From the NCBI RefSeq assembly GCF_019175285.1, contig NC_056527.1:120739273-120803272 (forward strand): DNA of 64,000 nucleotides, read 5' to 3'. Made by a program: the position numbers and the translations under genes. This document shows, in pieces, positions 43,959 through 55,560 of the stretch (position 1 is its first letter; each line of letters begins with the position of its first letter). The notes beneath the pieces were generated by a model. It made no database searches. It worked only from the letters and a program-made list of their open reading frames with translations, and was not told the DNA's origin. This DNA is from Sceloporus undulatus. Lineage: Eukaryota > Chordata > Lepidosauria > Squamata > Phrynosomatidae.

Positions 43959-46900
43959 GGTTGCAGGCTTTAAAAGAAATGGGTCACTACCTGAATCCCA
44001 ATTGGGCTTCTCTTGTACTCTCATTGTGAAGTGTGTGTGTGTATTGTACTTCTACCGTACAATATTTCAGCTCTACCATCTCTTCGTTGTATAATGCTTT
44101 CTGCCCTATCCTTGTCAATGGCATGCTTTATTTCGGTGCATGCATTTTTAGACTAAAAGATGCACTGGTGGGTCTCATTTCCATCCACATGAGCAACTCA
44201 TGACAGAGCGTCAGAAACCACATCTTTTGCCTGGGTTCTGGAAATGCGACGGTTAAGAAAAACGCCATGCACCCTTGTGGCGAATGAGGCCAATGCAGTC
44301 GCGGAGGCTCTTGTTGCAAAAGCTTTGCAATCTGGGCTCATCATCATCTTTCTTCCTGGAGGAAGGCAGGGAGATGCCAGGCCACTTGCCGCCTTCTTCT
44401 TCTTCCGCTGGTGACCTCAGGATGCTCCAGGCTGCTTTGGCACAAGGACTGGCACAATGCAAACCGGGGCCTGAATTGCTCCCTGTTGTATTCACACAGC
44501 CAGGCTGCTGCTCACCTCCATTCCAATGAGGAGCTTCTATTGGGCCCAGCATCTGGCAAAGTTGAGAAGGGAATGGGAAATTAATAGGTCATTCTGCAAG
44601 GAGGAGAGTAGAAGAGGCAGAGGAACGAAGGTGGCTCCTTTCTTTCTGAGATGGCTTCTCTGTCCCTTCGACAGATTGGATGCCTTCAAAAGGAGCTTTC
44701 TTATCTAGCCTTGGCATTAAGAAATGCCATCTCTCCTTGAAGCTGAAAGGAGGATGGATACGGAGAGGTCACCCAAAGGAGGTCATGCATCACCAAAAAG
44801 AAAAAGAGTGCACTTAAGAGTGCAAGGATTTGCACAAATTTGCATGTGTTAAATTTGTGCATAATTAAGATGGTTTATTAATTAGACAACTAATTGCATA
44901 ACAGTCCCATAATTAAACTAAGAGGTTTTGATCCGTAGGGAGGGGCAGGACATAAATAACATTTATCATTATTATTATTACTATTATTTATTGTTTAATC
45001 TGGGGTGGGCAATTGGTTTTGCACCGGTTACAGCATCAGAACAACTTCGTTGCATCAAAATAAAACAAAAAAGCTACTGGTCTCCAGCTCTGAAGGTTGG
45101 CTGAAAAGTTTCCTTTTCTCCCCTGAAAGCTTTCCTTCTTGCCCTTCTTCTCCTCTTAGCCTCCAAGGCGGCTGCACACCATTTTTCTCCCTTGCTTTAA
45201 TTCTTTATTATTTTGGGTATAGACGACTCAGCACCAACTTAAAAAAACATGGAGAAGAAAAATGTATTTCTAAGATGGAGATGGAGGTGGGTTTTTTTGC
45301 TATCTCTCTCCTTTTCCTGACTTGGATCTCAACAGACAACTGCTATTTTTAGTGCCCTATTTTGCAAAGCAACCTGGAAATGGCTCTTTCAGCATTCTGG
45401 AGTGAATAATGACTTTACTTGGTTTCTACAGTCCACATGCATAGCTTCAATGAACTTGGCGAGGAGGCATTCCTTTTTTGGACTACAGCTCCCAGAATCC
45501 CCCAGGCAGCCATGGCCATTGACTCCAAATTAGGGACAGGCAACTTTGACAGGTCTGGGAGTCAATTTTCTGCCTCCAGAAACCACCGCCTCTCACCTAC
45601 CTTTGAAAAGAAGAATGAAGAAGACACTTGTTCTCTAGATACTTGTTCCGCTGCTCCCTCCCTAAGGAAGTTTAATAGCCTTAATCTTTGCCCTTTGCTG
45701 AATTCTTATCTGAAAGATAGACGGTGCTTAACGCTTTTATTGCAGTATCTGGTGCTCGTCGCACACGGAGCCTGATAACTGCCTTGATGGGATTCAAGGA
45801 CAGTTTGAGATTTGCCTCCCAAGAAGAGAGGAGATTGTCTATTGCAGACCCTGCAAACTGTCATGGCTGTCTGTCTGTCCCTTATCTGTCTTATCAATAC
45901 CCCATTTCTGTCCCCTGCTCAAAATCAGGACTTGGTGTGGCTTAGAACTGTGCTTTTAACTGTCACAAGAAGTCTTATGCCCCAAGGCAGAGAAAGAGGA
46001 AAGATGTGATGGTGCAGTGGTTTCAGCATTGGACTGTGGCTCTGGAGACTAGGGCTGCATTCCCACTTACAAATAAATTGGTGTGCGATACGAATCAATG
46101 GATTGATTCAATATCGGAGCATGGTTCACATTACTTCTGGGAGAGATCATCCAGAGACATGGGGCACGGGGTTATCAGTACGCTGATGACACCCAAATAT
46201 GCTTCTCTATGTCTCCGACTGTTACAGTGACTAAGGATGACTTCTCCCCTCTGAATCCCTGCCTTGAGTCAGTAATGGGCTGGATAACAAAAACAAACTC
46301 AAGCTGAATCCAGAGGAAACGGAGGTACTTGCCACAGGCTCCTTAGGTCCGGGGAGGGAAATTTGTCCACCTCTCCTAGACAGGAGAAAGTTCATAGTTT
46401 GGGAGTACTTCTGGATCCGTCTCTACGTTTGTCCTCTCAAGTGGATGCGACGGCCAGAAGTGCTTGGTGCCAACTTCGGCTGATATGCCAACTGCGACCC
46501 TACCTCAACTGAAAGGACCTGGAAGCTGTAGTGCATGCTCTGGTAATCTCTCGTCTTGATTTCTGCAATGCGCTCTGCATGGGGCTACCCTTGTACCTAG
46601 TCCAGAAGCTTCAATTAGTGTAAAATGCGGCAGCCAGGTTGGTCGCTGGATCCTCGAGATTTGACCATATAACACCTATTCTGAAAGATCTACACTGGCT
46701 CCCAATCAGCTTCCGGGCACAATACAAGGTGTTGGTTATTACCTTTAAAGCCCTACATGGCTTGGGCCCGAGTTACTTACGGGAACGCATCTCCCTATAC
46801 AATCCGCCCCACACTTTCAGAACAAATGGGAAGAAATTGTTAGAGGTACCAGCCTCTAAATATGTTTCTACTTCCCAAAAAGCATTTAGTATAGCCGCCC

Positions 46901-47195
46901 CCAGACTATGGCATGGACTCCCAGAGGAGATCCGCCTTGCTAGATCCCTGGAAACCTTCAGGAAGGCGGTTAAGACAGAGCTCTTTTGGCGTACATACCC
47001 CCCTGGCCTTCTATGAATTACAGGCTGTTCTGTCTGGAACGAGAGCATCTGACCCCATCATTGTTGATTTTATGTTTTTAACTGTGGTTTTTATTGTGTG
47101 AGAATAATATTGTAACATTTTAATTTTATTTTTAAAACTCTGCTGTGATCCCACCTCGATCCATTTGGGAGAGGTGGGAAGATATAAATAAACTC

Positions 47196-47197
<2 letters not shown>

Positions 47198-47245
<48 letters not shown>
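47198..47245. repeat. (TTA)n microsatellite, LINE tail
   Basis: About 16 units, interrupted by the assembly gap. Confidence 0.97.
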
Positions 47246-47255
47246 NNNNNNNNNN
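47246..47255. other. Assembly gap (10 N)
   Basis: Run of ten N directly after the (TTA)n tail of the L2-like LINE, so the repeat probably broke the assembly. Confidence 1.
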
Positions 47256-48659
47256 TTATATTTGACCCAATTGCATTTTCTTGCTGCAAAATAAAATAAA
47301 ACAACCCACTTGTGGTTCACATTGACAAACGAATCACTTCAAAATGGGCCCGCTCCAGCCAGCCGAAGGGCAAATTGAAATTGATTCTGACCCACATCTG
47401 GTTCACACTTGAGCAGAATCGATTTATCCAAAAAGAGGTGGAAAAAATCAGGGTCAAAAAGACGTGAGTTAAATGGGTCTAGTGCCGCCACCCCTCTCTG
47501 AATTGCTTCAGCAAATCGATTCAAGTGGGAACCAGCCTCATTTGAACCAGTTCAAACCAATTTGTGATCTGGTTTAAGAGATAATGGGAATCAGGCCTAG
47601 GATTCAAATCCTGGCTCAGCCATGTAAACCCTCTGGGTAGCCTTGGGTGAGTCACAATGGCAAACCTCCTCTGGAGAAACCAGTCAAGAAAACCCCTTGA
47701 TAGGGTTGCCTTAGTCCAAGTCCAAGTCAGAGTTCGAGTCCAACAAGCTATGAACTCCACTATTCCATAGGATGGAGCTGCAGCATTCAAAGTGGTGTCA
47801 AACCACATTGTTTCTGCAATGCCGATGCACCCTGAGATGGGCTCTTTCTGTGAAACGGAGGGAGAGGCACCCTTCCTCCTTGGTTCCCAACCCCCGGCCA
47901 GTTAATAGACACATGGGCAACCCCACTTCTCTTTACCCATAAGCATCCCCAGTGACAGACATGATCCCAACTCCGCATGGAGCCAAACTCTCCCAGAATT
48001 GCTTCCTCACATTTTTTTTTGCAGAAAGTGGGCTCAAAATAACATAAGACATTCCCCGGTTGGGGAGTGCATGCGCAATGCGGAAAGGCAGACGTCAGCG
48101 TCGCCGCCTCCCTCCCTGGAGAAGGAAGCATGTGCTGAATGGCACGCCTGCAAAATGCAACGGGCTGAGAAAATCGAAGAGACACATTCGTCCAGGGATG
48201 CAAAGGCAGTTATATAAGCACCGGCAAGGGTTAAAACACTGCCCTTGCTTTTGATAACCAGCTGCTGCCAACTAAGGCATCCACTGACCAGGCCAAAAAT
48301 GCAGCTGGATGCCTTACAGGTTCCTGGGTTAGGAAAGCGGCTTGGAAAGGCATCCATATATTCTGCTATAGAAGAGGAGAGGCCAAGAAACTCCACGCTG
48401 CAAGGGACAATTGTCATAGGCATGGCCCAGGAAGTCAATGATAGCAGGTTGCTTTCGTAATCAGAATTGGTGAGTCTGCTCCAGGTTTTATTCCAGATTT
48501 TATAGGAACTATCCAAGGTGCATCCAGAAACACAATCCTGCAAACCAGCATTTTGGATAGTTCCTTTAATGTCTGAATTAAGACTTGGAATGGATTCACT
48601 GTCCCCCTGATAAAGAAGCCATTTATATGGACTGAAATGGAGACAAAACCCCAGCTGGA

Positions 48660-49210
48660 ATCAGTGGTTCCCAACTTTTGGTCCTCCGTTTGTCTTAGAC
48701 TACAACTCCCAGAAGCCCCAGACAACTTGGCCAACAGCAATTATAAGAAAGATGATGGAACAATATCTTAATGCAACCCAGATGTTGCATTATTATCAAT
48801 TTATGATAAGATTAGACATATTCAAGCTATTAAGGATCTGAGTACAAAATTAGCAACAGCAACAAGATTAATAATGAACCAAGAAAATGGAAGATTCAAG
48901 GTTTTTACTGAATGGAGGAGTGGTATAAAGAAGTTTGGGACATTGCTAATAACAATAAATTAACATGTAGACTTAAAGGTAAAAAAGGACCATGGAAAAG
49001 TAAGGACTTTGAAGATGTATGGAAGAAATGTTCAGAATATGTTTTTGTGGGGGTTTTGTTTAAAGGAAAAGGGGGGTCTATATCTCGATGAGAGTCATTG
49101 CAATTTTGGCAAATGGATTAATTAAATGGTATATATGGTCCCATAAAAGGAATCATGGGAGTTGAAGTCCAAATCATCCGGAAGACCAAAGGTTGGGAAC
49201 TACTGAACTA
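48660..49210 (+). mobile_element. Foldback MITE family C split by an L1 fragment
   Basis: The left arm is at about 48664-48740 (GGTTCCCAACTTTTGGTCCT), the inverted right arm at about 49139-49203 (CCAAAGGTTGGGAACTACTG). Between them, about 48750-49130 reads in one plus frame as L1 ORF2 C-terminus (EEWYKEVWDIANNNKLTC, KGPWKSKDFEDVWKKC). The L1 piece is truncated at both ends. Confidence 0.65.
48750..49130 (+). mobile_element. L1-like ORF2 C-terminal fragment
   Basis: The plus frame gives EEWYKEVWDIANNNKLTC and KGPWKSKDFEDVWKKCSEYV, like lizard L1 ORF2 ends; upstream codons are interrupted by stops. It lies between the two arms of a foldback MITE. Confidence 0.6.
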
Positions 49211-49498
49211 GACTGCCTTCTGCATAACGGAGTGAAAGAGAATCCGCAACATCTCTTCGACCAAATATTACTGTATATATTCAACTATAGGTCGCTCTCA
49301 TGTATAAGTCTAGGGTTGGTTCGGGGGCCAAATGTATGGATTTTGATATGATGACCCATGGATAAGTTGAGCGTAAAACTTTGGAGCATGTACCAAAGGC
49401 TCTAAAGGACTATGCAAAGGAAAACAATGCCAAAGAAATTACAAAATGTCAGCAGGCATAACTGTTTGTGCTCACCCCAAAGGCTGAGATGGTACCCC

Positions 49499-49511
49499 AT
49501 ATATATATACA

Positions 49512-49549
<38 letters not shown>
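49499..49549. repeat. (TA)n microsatellite
   Basis: AT alternation broken once by CAG; followed at 49686-49704 by a long G run, and at 49974-50002 by (AT)n joined to (GT)n. Confidence 0.97.
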
Positions 49550-49551
<2 letters not shown>

Positions 49552-50877
49552 GTTAAAGTACAGTACCTACACTGACTCACAGATAAGTCGACTCAGGTCT
49601 TTTTGGGTAAATTAAAAAATTATCTTAAAGCACTCTTATTATGAGAATAACCAACAACACACATTAAACAGCCAAGATCAAACAACGGGGGGGGGGGGGG
49701 GGGGTGTTTGCATAGCTGCAGAGAGAGTAGAACAGGTTTGCTTGCATATGGAAAGTAAGCACTTTGGCAACTGGACGTCAGAATTGCTGGTGCAGAGCGA
49801 CCTCTAGTGTTTCATAGTGGTCTTCCCATACAAAAAGCCCCATGGAAAAAGTAAAGTGGGGTCAGAGGGTTTTAATTCTATAGTGTGGTGACACCCTTCG
49901 TGTGGTGCTCAAACCACAACATCACACTGGCTCTACATATTTTAAAATTAAATATTTAAATAATGAGGTTTTACATATATATATATATGTGTGTGTGTGT
50001 GTAAAGTCCAATGATAATATATTGGAGCACTGTCCCTTTCTGCCTCTGGGCCTTTAAGGGCGGCCCCAGAGTCCCAGGTGTGTGGCTTCCCATCCCTTGC
50101 AAAGGCCTCATCAGGGCAGGTTGGGCTCACCTGGCCAGAAGGAGCCCATCTTCTTCTCCCTTTTCCATAGCTGAAGTGAAGCAAAGGCTACCCTCAACCC
50201 TTCCAGGTCTCAGGTGAGCTCTTCCATTTGCACCCTTTGCATGAATGTTGTGCATTTTACTTGACTAATAAAGGTATCCCTGTTTTGTGGGTTTGGGGTG
50301 TCATTGTACTTTGCTACCTGGCCAACGCAGCTACTTTGCACCTTTCCTTCAACCAGCTCCAGAGGAAGCTGGGTTGCTTCCAACTCCAAAGGCTCCCTAC
50401 TACACCCTTTGGTTTAAAAATTAAGAAATAATAATAATTGTAAGCCACTCTGATAGCTTTTAGGACTGAAGGGCAGGGTATAAGTACTCTAATAGATAGA
50501 TGGATAGATAGCCAAATCCTGCTTTGGTCCTGGCTTCCACCTGGTTCTCCATGTCAGCCTCTTCACACAGCATTCAGTAGGTTTTTCTCTGTCAGAAACA
50601 ACCATTCCATGGTGGCTCATTCATGCACCCAGGTCACTCCTCATTCAGTGACAGTTTTTACACTAGTTGCAAAACCTGTGTTTGTTGCCTTGCTTAATTT
50701 GTGCTGCCAAAATGGGTTAATTCTCCTGTTCTTCTCTTGTTGTCACCAAAGTGGCCTCATAAATGCTGCCCTTTTGCTTCATAGACGCTCCATGTGTCTT
50801 GTTTCCCAACTGTTCATTTGCAGTTGTGTTGTTTTTCCCAGTTGTGTCCACTTGCACACTTAACCCAGGGAGCGAAG

Positions 50878-51434
50878 ATGTCCCGGCCAGGCCCCGGTGT
50901 GGACCCCCAGCCTCCTCCGCCTCTGCTCTCCTTGGCTCCCCCACCGGAGGTCCTGGGCAAGATCCTGAGCGAGCAGTTTGGGCCCTTGCCTTTCATGGCC
51001 CCCATCACCCGCATGAAGAAGAAGCCCTCCGGACACTACTTCCCCACCGAAAACCGGGAGCAGGTCCTGGGCAGGAGGCGGGCCGCCAACGCCAAGGAGA
51101 GGGAGCGGGTAAGAGGGGAAGGGGCAGCCTCGCCTCGAAGGCCAAGGGTGGGCATCCTTTGGCAAGTGCATGTGCCTGGCACCCAAAACAGGTGACTTGG
51201 GGACTGAGTGCCAGCATTTCTGGAAGATGCTCAGAGCTATAATTAAAAAAGTAATTTTCTAGAGCTCCTGTAGCAAAAGAGCTTCTGGATTCTTGGTCTC
51301 AAATGTACATATATTATAAATGAAATGGCTATAGAACTAAAACTAATCCCAGATCATCATGCCAAGTATCTATCCGTCCATCTGTCTGTCCGTCTGTCTA
51401 TCCATCTATCACCCATACATCCTTCTAACTATAC

Positions 51435-51477
<43 letters not shown>

Positions 51478-54400
51478 CATCCATCCATCCTTCCTTTAAC
51501 AGTCCTTCTATCTATCTGTCTTCTATCATCTCCAGGTAATGATAAGCAAATCTGGGATTTGTAGTTTTGTGAGATGATTGTCCTTCTCTGTCAGAGAGCC
51601 ATGGCAGTTAAAGGGGTCTCAAAGTGCATTATTTCTGCAGTGCAGACACAGCCTTAGTCAACATACTTTGGGAACTGTAGTTCAGAGGAGCGTGCTAATG
51701 CTCTCCAGAAGAGAACTCTAAGTATGTCTCTACAAACTACAACTCCCAGGACTTCCTAGGATGAGGCCATGGCATTTGAGGAGGCATCAAATTGCTTTAA
51801 GAGTAAAGAAAATATATATTTAGGAGTAACTATATTGGCTTTGAAGACGCCAATAAACGTTCAAAGCTAAATGTATTTTGTCTCTATTGACCTGATAAAG
51901 GTATCATTCTGATGTGTGTTTTGGCTTTTGTTATATTAAAAGGCTAAGGGAGGTTTATGAGCCAAACTAAAATTGTTAAATGCCAAGCCATACTAGTGGA
52001 TATGAGATGACTGACATAGAGAAGTAGTTTTTCAACACTTGCTTAAGTTTAAACATGGCCATTTAATATTAAATGATCCAAATTAAAATGGAATTTCAGA
52101 TATTTATTTGAGGCACTTGATTTGCCGGTAGCATTTCCAGCAAATGGCCACCATTCCCCACTGGTTTCCTAAAAATAATGCTCATAAATGTCAAGATTGC
52201 TTATTTAAAAGACCATTAAAACCCTCCCAAGCGGTGTGCTGCTGCCCATTATGGCTCCAGGCTCCTTAATGGGAGGAAATGGCGGCTGTTTCCAGGATCC
52301 AAGTGGCCAGTTGCCACCTGTTGAAGGAAGCCTTTCTCCAAAGGTTGGAAAGTCACCTTGGGCCAATAATCCCCTTGGATTCAGCAATAAAATAGCTCTA
52401 ATGCATTTAAAGTGAAGCTCTTATCAGAATATCAGCTTGACTAAATGTTGACTCTAGATAGCTTGGGCAAACATGGTCCTGGTTAAATATTAGGACTTGG
52501 TCAGCCGTCTCTTCTAAGCCGGACCATAGGAGCTGCACCAGGCTTTGGCTGGAGACGGATGGAGCTACTCACCAGAGACGAATACCATTTTAAAAGAGAA
52601 TTAACTGTTTGGGATGTGTGCAGATGCTCCGTCAATATCCATCTTTGGCAGGTCTTTGCATTTGCTGTCTCCAGATCTGCTCAACAATAAGCGAAATGCA
52701 ATAATGCAATAAGAAAACAATAAGACAAAATGTGTGCACATCAAGCCATTTCCAGCACCTTTAAAAGTCTTTTGACTTCAGCCTTAGTCACTATTTAACC
52801 AGAAAACATTTTTCTTATTAAAATAAAACAGGAACATTTGCTCTGTATCACCAATTGCAAAACCAGATTTGGGCTCTCTGCAGATTTTTAATGTTATGGC
52901 TTTTCCTCCAGCCTCTTGAGGCCCAAGAGCTCTCTAGTTGAACATTCAAAGTTCCTCACCCTAAACTACAAATCCCAGGATTCCATGGGAAGTTGCCATG
53001 GCAACTGAAGTGGAATCATACCACTATATGTGTAGGGAGACATAGAGCTAGACTGGATAGACTAAGGGGTCTCTGACTCATCCTAAGGCAGGCTGCATCC
53101 GCACTGCAGAAATAATCTAGTTTGACACCACTTTAACTGCCATGGCTCAATGCTATGGGATTATGAGAATTTCTGATTGCAAAGCTCTGGTGCCACAGCA
53201 AGCTACCATTCCCAGAAGTCCATAGCACTGAGCCATGGCAGTTAAAGTGGTGTCAAACCAGACTATTTCTCCAGTTTAGATGCAGCCCCACTGTCTTATG
53301 TCCCTCTGTTCTGACGAAAGCTCTCAGAGATGTGGATGTCTTCTGCTTTTCCTCCCCCCAAAAACAGATAAGGAACTTGAACAGTGGTTTTTCCAAGCTC
53401 AAGTCCATCGTGCCGCTTATTCCGAAGGACCGGAAGCCCAGTAAGGTCGACATGCTGAAGGCGGCCACCGAATACATCCGCCTGTTGCGCTTGATTTTGG
53501 AAGAAACCGGAGGGCTTGAGGTACGAACGGAACTGGCGTTGCAGCTCAGCTTATTAATTTTATCATTTTCATCATATTAATTTATTTGAAGCAAAACATT
53601 CTTCCAGCAAGGAGTCCTTTGGGCCAATGCCCAAAGAGATTGTAATTTGGGGGATATACTCCAAGGTTTCCCATTTTCTCATGTGAAAGATGGTGTAAGC
53701 GGATGGAAAACTTTTGCTTCTCTTGCACCCAAGGTGCTTTGGAAAGGATCTCTCATTATATACAAATTTGCAAATACAGGGATTCTGAAATCCAAAATAT
53801 TTCTAGTCCTAATCATTTTGAAAAACAGAGATTCAACCTGTACACATGCACACATTTCTTGCCCTGAGACCTGGCAATCCTAGCAACAACTTGTGCCAAA
53901 ACAATGTGTTGAGACCACTTTAGCTGCCCAGGCTCAATGCTAGAGTATTCTGGGAAGTATACTTTTGTGAGACATTTAGCCTTCTCTGACAGAGAGCTCT
54001 AGCATCACAATAAACTACAATTCCCAGGATCCCATAGCACTGAGTCAGAGTAGTTCAAGCGGTACCAAATTGGATTATTTCTGCAGTGTGTTTTACACCT
54101 GCAGCTGCATTTCTACACTTTATGGAAAGGTTCGCTTTGACTGAAGTGCCGACAATACTCCATGTGTTGCCTAGGGACTTGGAAAAACCATGTCCAGCGT
54201 TGGGCCTGAGCAGGGCCAGCAAAGCTATTTTGCTGAGTACCTTTTCTGTCTTATTACTAGGTGGAGGATTCACCAGCTCACCCTTCTCCTGAGCCCGATT
54301 TGGTGCCAGGAGCGATGGAGGAAAGCTTGCCGGGCAATGCCCCATCCCAAAGATCCAGCTGCTACATCAAGACGGAGAACGGCATGGAAGTGGTTTGGAC

Positions 54401-54491
54401 AAACCAGGTGGTGGACGCCGCTGCGTGTCCGTGGGGGCAAACGCTCCTGCCGGCGTATGTGGGGATTGTGGAGCTCCACAAAAACGGATAA
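50878..54491 (+). CDS. FIGLA: Factor in the germline alpha, bHLH transcription factor
   Basis: Oocyte-specific bHLH factor that in mammals and fish pairs with an E-protein to switch on zona pellucida genes and primordial follicle formation. Three coding exons: 50878-51108, 53368-53520, 54261-54491, all phase 0 with GT-AG introns; 204 residues against 219 in human. Residues 20-60 contain [15 protein letters not shown] and [17 protein letters not shown], matching the family N-terminus. The basic region is [12 protein letters not shown], helix 1 [16 protein letters not shown], the loop LIPKDRKPS and helix 2 [19 protein letters not shown]; the Glu in NAKERER is the E-box contact. The start is the ATG giving [10 protein letters not shown], like human MDPAPGVLDP; an in-frame ATG lies 84 nt upstream but has no family match. 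The C-terminus (exon 3) is poorly conserved, with only [13 protein letters not shown] faintly human-like. Confidence 0.93.
51366..51535. repeat. (TCTA)n tetranucleotide block in FIGLA intron 1
   Basis: Variants of CTAT, CCAT and CTGT with a pure (CTAT)n core at about 51430-51476. Confidence 0.95.
51548..51800. mobile_element. Two partial palindromic MITE copies in FIGLA intron 1
   Basis: A right-hand half (GGGATTTGTAGTTTTGTGAG to ATTTCTGCAGTGCAGACACA, 51548-51653) is followed by a second diverged copy (GGGAACTGTAGTTCAGAGGA, CTACAACTCCCAGGACTTCC, 51661-51800). A third fragment lies at about 52905-53030. Confidence 0.65.
53092..53287. mobile_element. Palindromic MITE family A in FIGLA intron 1
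   Basis: Full copy with both arms (GCTGCATCCGCACTGCAGAA to ACTATTTCTCCAGTTTAGAT), ending about 80 bp before the FIGLA exon 2 acceptor. The closeness could matter for splicing if the hairpin forms in RNA; that is inference. Confidence 0.85.
53893..54102. mobile_element. Palindromic MITE, variant ends, in FIGLA intron 2
   Basis: Same core as family A (CTCAATGCTAGAGTATTCTGG, here cut to its key part, and CTACAATTCCCAGGATCCC) but the outer end reads CTGCAGTGTGTTTTACA, as in the copies at 5684-5860 and 19295-19402. This suggests a subfamily with different termini. Confidence 0.75.
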
Positions 54492-54732
54492 CCGGTAAGG
54501 GTTTCTCCAGCATGCGCAAAGCACCTTCCCTTTCATTGCATGGCTGATGGGCCAGGAGGAAACTGGCCTCAGAGCTCCTGTTAATTCAAAGCTGTAGCCA
54601 TGTTAGTCTGGAAAATCAGGCTGCAGAGGGATCTTGTAGCAACTTTGCAACCAACTGAGAAAAAAGAAGTTGGTAGCATGAGCTTTCATAGACTGGAGCC
54701 TACTTTTCCAGATGCATCTGAAGAAGTGGCTC

Positions 54733-54926
54733 AGGGATTCTCAACCTTCCTAATGCCATGACCCTTTAATACAGTTCCTCATGTTGTGGTGACTCCCAAT
54801 CATAAAATTGTGGTGTCTCGGTTCCTAAGACCATCAGAAATAGGTTTTCCGATGGTCTTAGGTGACCCCTGGGAAAGGGTTGTTTGACCCCCAAAGGGGT
54901 TGCGACGCACAGATTGAGAACTGCTG
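54733..54926 (-). mobile_element. SPIN-like non-autonomous hAT transposon
   Basis: About 194 bp running from CAGGGATTCTCAACCTTCCT to a right end of TTGAGAACTGCTG. It carries SPIN internal phrases (CCTTTAATACAGTTCCTCA, GGTCTTAGGTGACCCCTGG, CAAAGGGGTTGCGAC). SPIN elements are known for horizontal spread across tetrapods, including squamates. The 8-bp flanks AAGTGGCT (54725-54732) and AAGTAGCC (54927-54934) match at six of eight bases, as expected for an aged hAT target duplication. Confidence 0.85.
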
Positions 54927-55379
54927 AAGTAGCCTTAGGAAATCTCATGAGACCAACAAGCCAGCTTTTCCACCTTTGGAGTCCGGCTTCTTAATCCCAG
55001 CTGCTCATTCTTGTAGGTTGTCTGTGCTAGAAAGAAACTTCTAATGTCAGTTTTCCCTGTTTTTAGTTATTTTACGCTCTATTTTGAGAATGTTTTTTAT
55101 TTTTGCTCTGTAAAGCCACCTAGAAGCTATGCCTGTGTCTACATCTACACGGTTCCCATAGTTTCCATGGCATGCGTTCCTGGGACCTGTTGTTTGCTGG
55201 GATGCTTAGTATCCTTTGTTGGAGAGCTTTAGTTCATTCCCCTGAACTACTGCAGAGAATGCTGAATCCCTCCCAAACTACACTTCCCAGGATTCCTCAC
55301 AATAGAGCAATGGCTGTTGCAATGGAGCCAAGCCCATGTAACCCGTGTAGCAACAGTTGTGCTCTCTGTTCATGTGCAG

Positions 55380-55382
<3 letters not shown>

Positions 55383-55414
<32 letters not shown>

Positions 55415-55429
55415 CACACACACACACAC
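55383..55429. repeat. (GT)n-TATA-(CA)n palindromic microsatellite
   Basis: About 13 GT units run into TATA and then about 8 CA units, so the block is its own inverted repeat. Confidence 0.97.
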
Positions 55430-55560
55430 AATGGTACCAGTAACCAAATTGTCTTTCAGAGCTCCTCTTTTGAACTGGATGAAGGCTAGATGCTTCATGA
55501 CCAAGGACTGTGGAATGAGACATTCCTTTTTTCCCCATTTGCACCTGTCCTGTTTACAGA

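Larger units (their letters stand above)
46133..47312 (+). mobile_element. L2-like LINE, 3' fragment with RT end and (TTA)n tail
   Basis: A 5'-truncated non-LTR retrotransposon. The palm-domain box YADDTQ is readable near 46180. Further on come LVISRLDFCNAL and LYLVQKLQLV, then an open 125-residue end (46639-47016) with RFDHITPILKDLHWLPI and FSIAAPRLWHGLPEEI, the C-terminus typical of L2/CR1-group elements. The frame is interrupted by stops upstream, so it is dead. The 3' end reads GATATAAATAAACTC followed by (TTA)n, broken by a 10-N gap. The 11-bp direct repeat TGGTTCACATT flanks it (46122-46132 and 47313-47323). Confidence 0.8.
46005..47722 (+). mobile_element. Sauria-type SINE split by a nested insertion
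   Basis: The SINE head ends at about 46053 (GTGCAGTGGTTTCAGCATTG, CTCTGGAGACTAGG) and resumes at 47602 (ATTCAAATCCTGGCTCAGCC). Between lies a palindrome-ended element that itself contains the L2-like LINE. Confidence 0.65.
23300..50877. other. Intergenic region between HK2 and FIGLA
   Basis: About 27.5 kb between the HK2 promoter and the FIGLA start. I see no recognisable protein-coding exon apart from the orphan signal at 34.3 kb. CR1 3'-end-like pieces open it (about 23300-23620, with phrases such as AGTTGGAAGGGACCCC), and SINEs, palindromic MITEs and LINE fragments fill much of the rest. Long stretches such as 31.0-32.7, 40.0-41.5 and 44.1-45.4 kb show nothing I can name. Confidence 0.6.

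Noticed and set aside
23300-50877. CLEC4F or CD207 exons expected near FIGLA by human gene order
   Set aside because: No lectin-domain motif (such as WIGL or EPN) was seen on either strand.
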